DNA from: an uncultured bacterium
GTDB taxonomy: Bacteria; Patescibacteriota; Minisyncoccia; Phycocordibacterales; CAIJYI01
DNA: 38,744 nt
Assembly (NCBI GenBank): GCA_903824855.1
Contig: CAIJYI010000036.1
Span: forward strand, 1 to 38,744
Reading direction: 5' to 3'
This document shows, piece after piece, positions 38,377-38,744 of this stretch. The notes below the pieces were generated by a model that searched no databases, had not been told where the DNA came from, and worked only from the letters and a program-made list of their open reading frames with translations. Position numbers and translations under genes: made by a program. The first letter of the stretch is position 1; each line of letters opens with the position of its first letter.

Positions 38377-38744
38377 ATGAATACACTAACAATTATTTTA
38401 CTTATTGTCCTCGCCCTCATTGTTGGCGCGCTGTTAGCCGTCATTATTTTAGGAAAGCAAAAAAAACCAACCGCGCAGGGACCGGATCAGGGGATGCTGA
38501 TGTTGCAACATCGTTTGGATTCTTTAATGCAAATCGTTGATAAAAAATTAGGGGAATCGCAGAACGCGACGCTTCGGCAGTTTTCGGAATCGCAGAAATT
38601 TATGCAGGATATAAATAGCGAGATGCAGAAACATCTTTCGCAAGTAACGAAAGCGGTAACGGAAACGAATGAGGGAAGCAAGCAAGTTTTGGGAATTACG
38701 GAAGAGCTTCATAATTTACAGAAAATTTTAACCAATCAGAAACA
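38377..38744 (+). CDS. rmuC: RmuC-like DNA recombination protein, N-terminal part (cut by window end)
   Basis: 122 codons are visible and the frame is open at the window end. One N-terminal membrane helix (MNTLTIILLIVLALIVGALLA), a short linker (KQKKPTAQGPDQG), then a long coiled coil (LQHRLDSLMQIVDKKLGESQ, FSESQKFMQDINSEMQKHLSQ, VTKAVTETNEGSKQVLGI). This is the typical start of RmuC, whose nuclease-like domain would follow outside the window. RmuC limits inversion at short inverted repeats in E. coli. Confidence 0.8.
   Translation, partial: MNTLTIILLIVLALIVGALLAVIILGKQKKPTAQGPDQGMLMLQHRLDSLMQIVDKKLGESQNATLRQFSESQKFMQDINSEMQKHLSQVTKAVTETNEGSKQVLGITEELHNLQKILTNQK

Noticed and set aside
1-38744. 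CRISPR arrays, transposases, phage genes, rRNA or tRNA genes
   Set aside because: None was seen: no regularly spaced direct repeats with unique spacers, no transposase or integrase motifs, no convincing cloverleaf or rRNA core segments. The only tandem repeats are those at 16399, 27481 and 34638.

Overview
The window looks like a chromosomal segment of a Candidate Phyla Radiation (Patescibacteria) bacterium, most likely of the Parcubacteria/Paceibacteria type. This is an inference from gene content and protein style. The first gene has the Ig/FN3 plus poly-glycine plus peptidoglycan-binding-like surface-protein layout that is frequent in Parcubacteria. The DNA is AT-rich, genes are short and compactly packed on both strands, and the core set is CPR-like (rpsP-khpA-trmD without rimM, RNase J plus RNase R, split MacB-type transporters, orphan peptide-binding protein). 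TGA is used as a stop (for example the genes ending at 10807 and 32932), which argues against the recoded Absconditabacteria/Gracilibacteria. No rRNA, tRNA, CRISPR array, IS element or phage module was recognised.

Layout. 1-2100: end of a surface protein, a nuclease and a tiny basic protein. 2190-7588: a possible outer-membrane-type beta-barrel gene, divergent from a MarR-controlled efflux operon (two membrane-fusion proteins and a DHA2-type MFS pump). 7655-8829: DedA protein and peptide deformylase, converging. 8893-11845: three tandem paralogous exported HExxH proteins, each with its own promoter and terminator. 11854-17577: small exported or membrane proteins mixed with a 23S/16S pseudouridine synthase, a CDP-alcohol phosphatidyltransferase-like protein, a PHP phosphoesterase, a GT2 glycosyltransferase and a membrane-anchored thioredoxin-like protein. 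17644-19468: exonuclease VII, whose large subunit carries an N-terminal HRDC domain. 19580-30911: mostly minus strand: MFS carrier, RNase J, peptide-binding lipoprotein-like protein, SecG, tail-anchored small proteins, a coiled-coil DUF1003-like protein, RNase R and a lipoprotein. On the plus strand there is one CPBP protease. 31009-32586: rpsP, khpA, trmD. 32609-37899: a small gene, then a MacA/MacB-like system with one fusion protein, one ATPase and two paralogous permeases. 37913-38744: a small gene and the start of rmuC.

Gene expression seems to follow two styles. Housekeeping genes (def, xseA, secG, rnr, rpsP, trmD, rmuC, the PHP gene) have a -10 box 5-8 bases before the ATG and no Shine-Dalgarno, so their mRNAs are probably leaderless. 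Small exported, lipoprotein and hypothetical genes mostly have near-consensus -35/-10 promoters, a leader of tens of bases and a strong AGGAGG. The efflux systems, exported zincins, lipoproteins, SecG and CPBP protease together give the window a strong cell-envelope theme.
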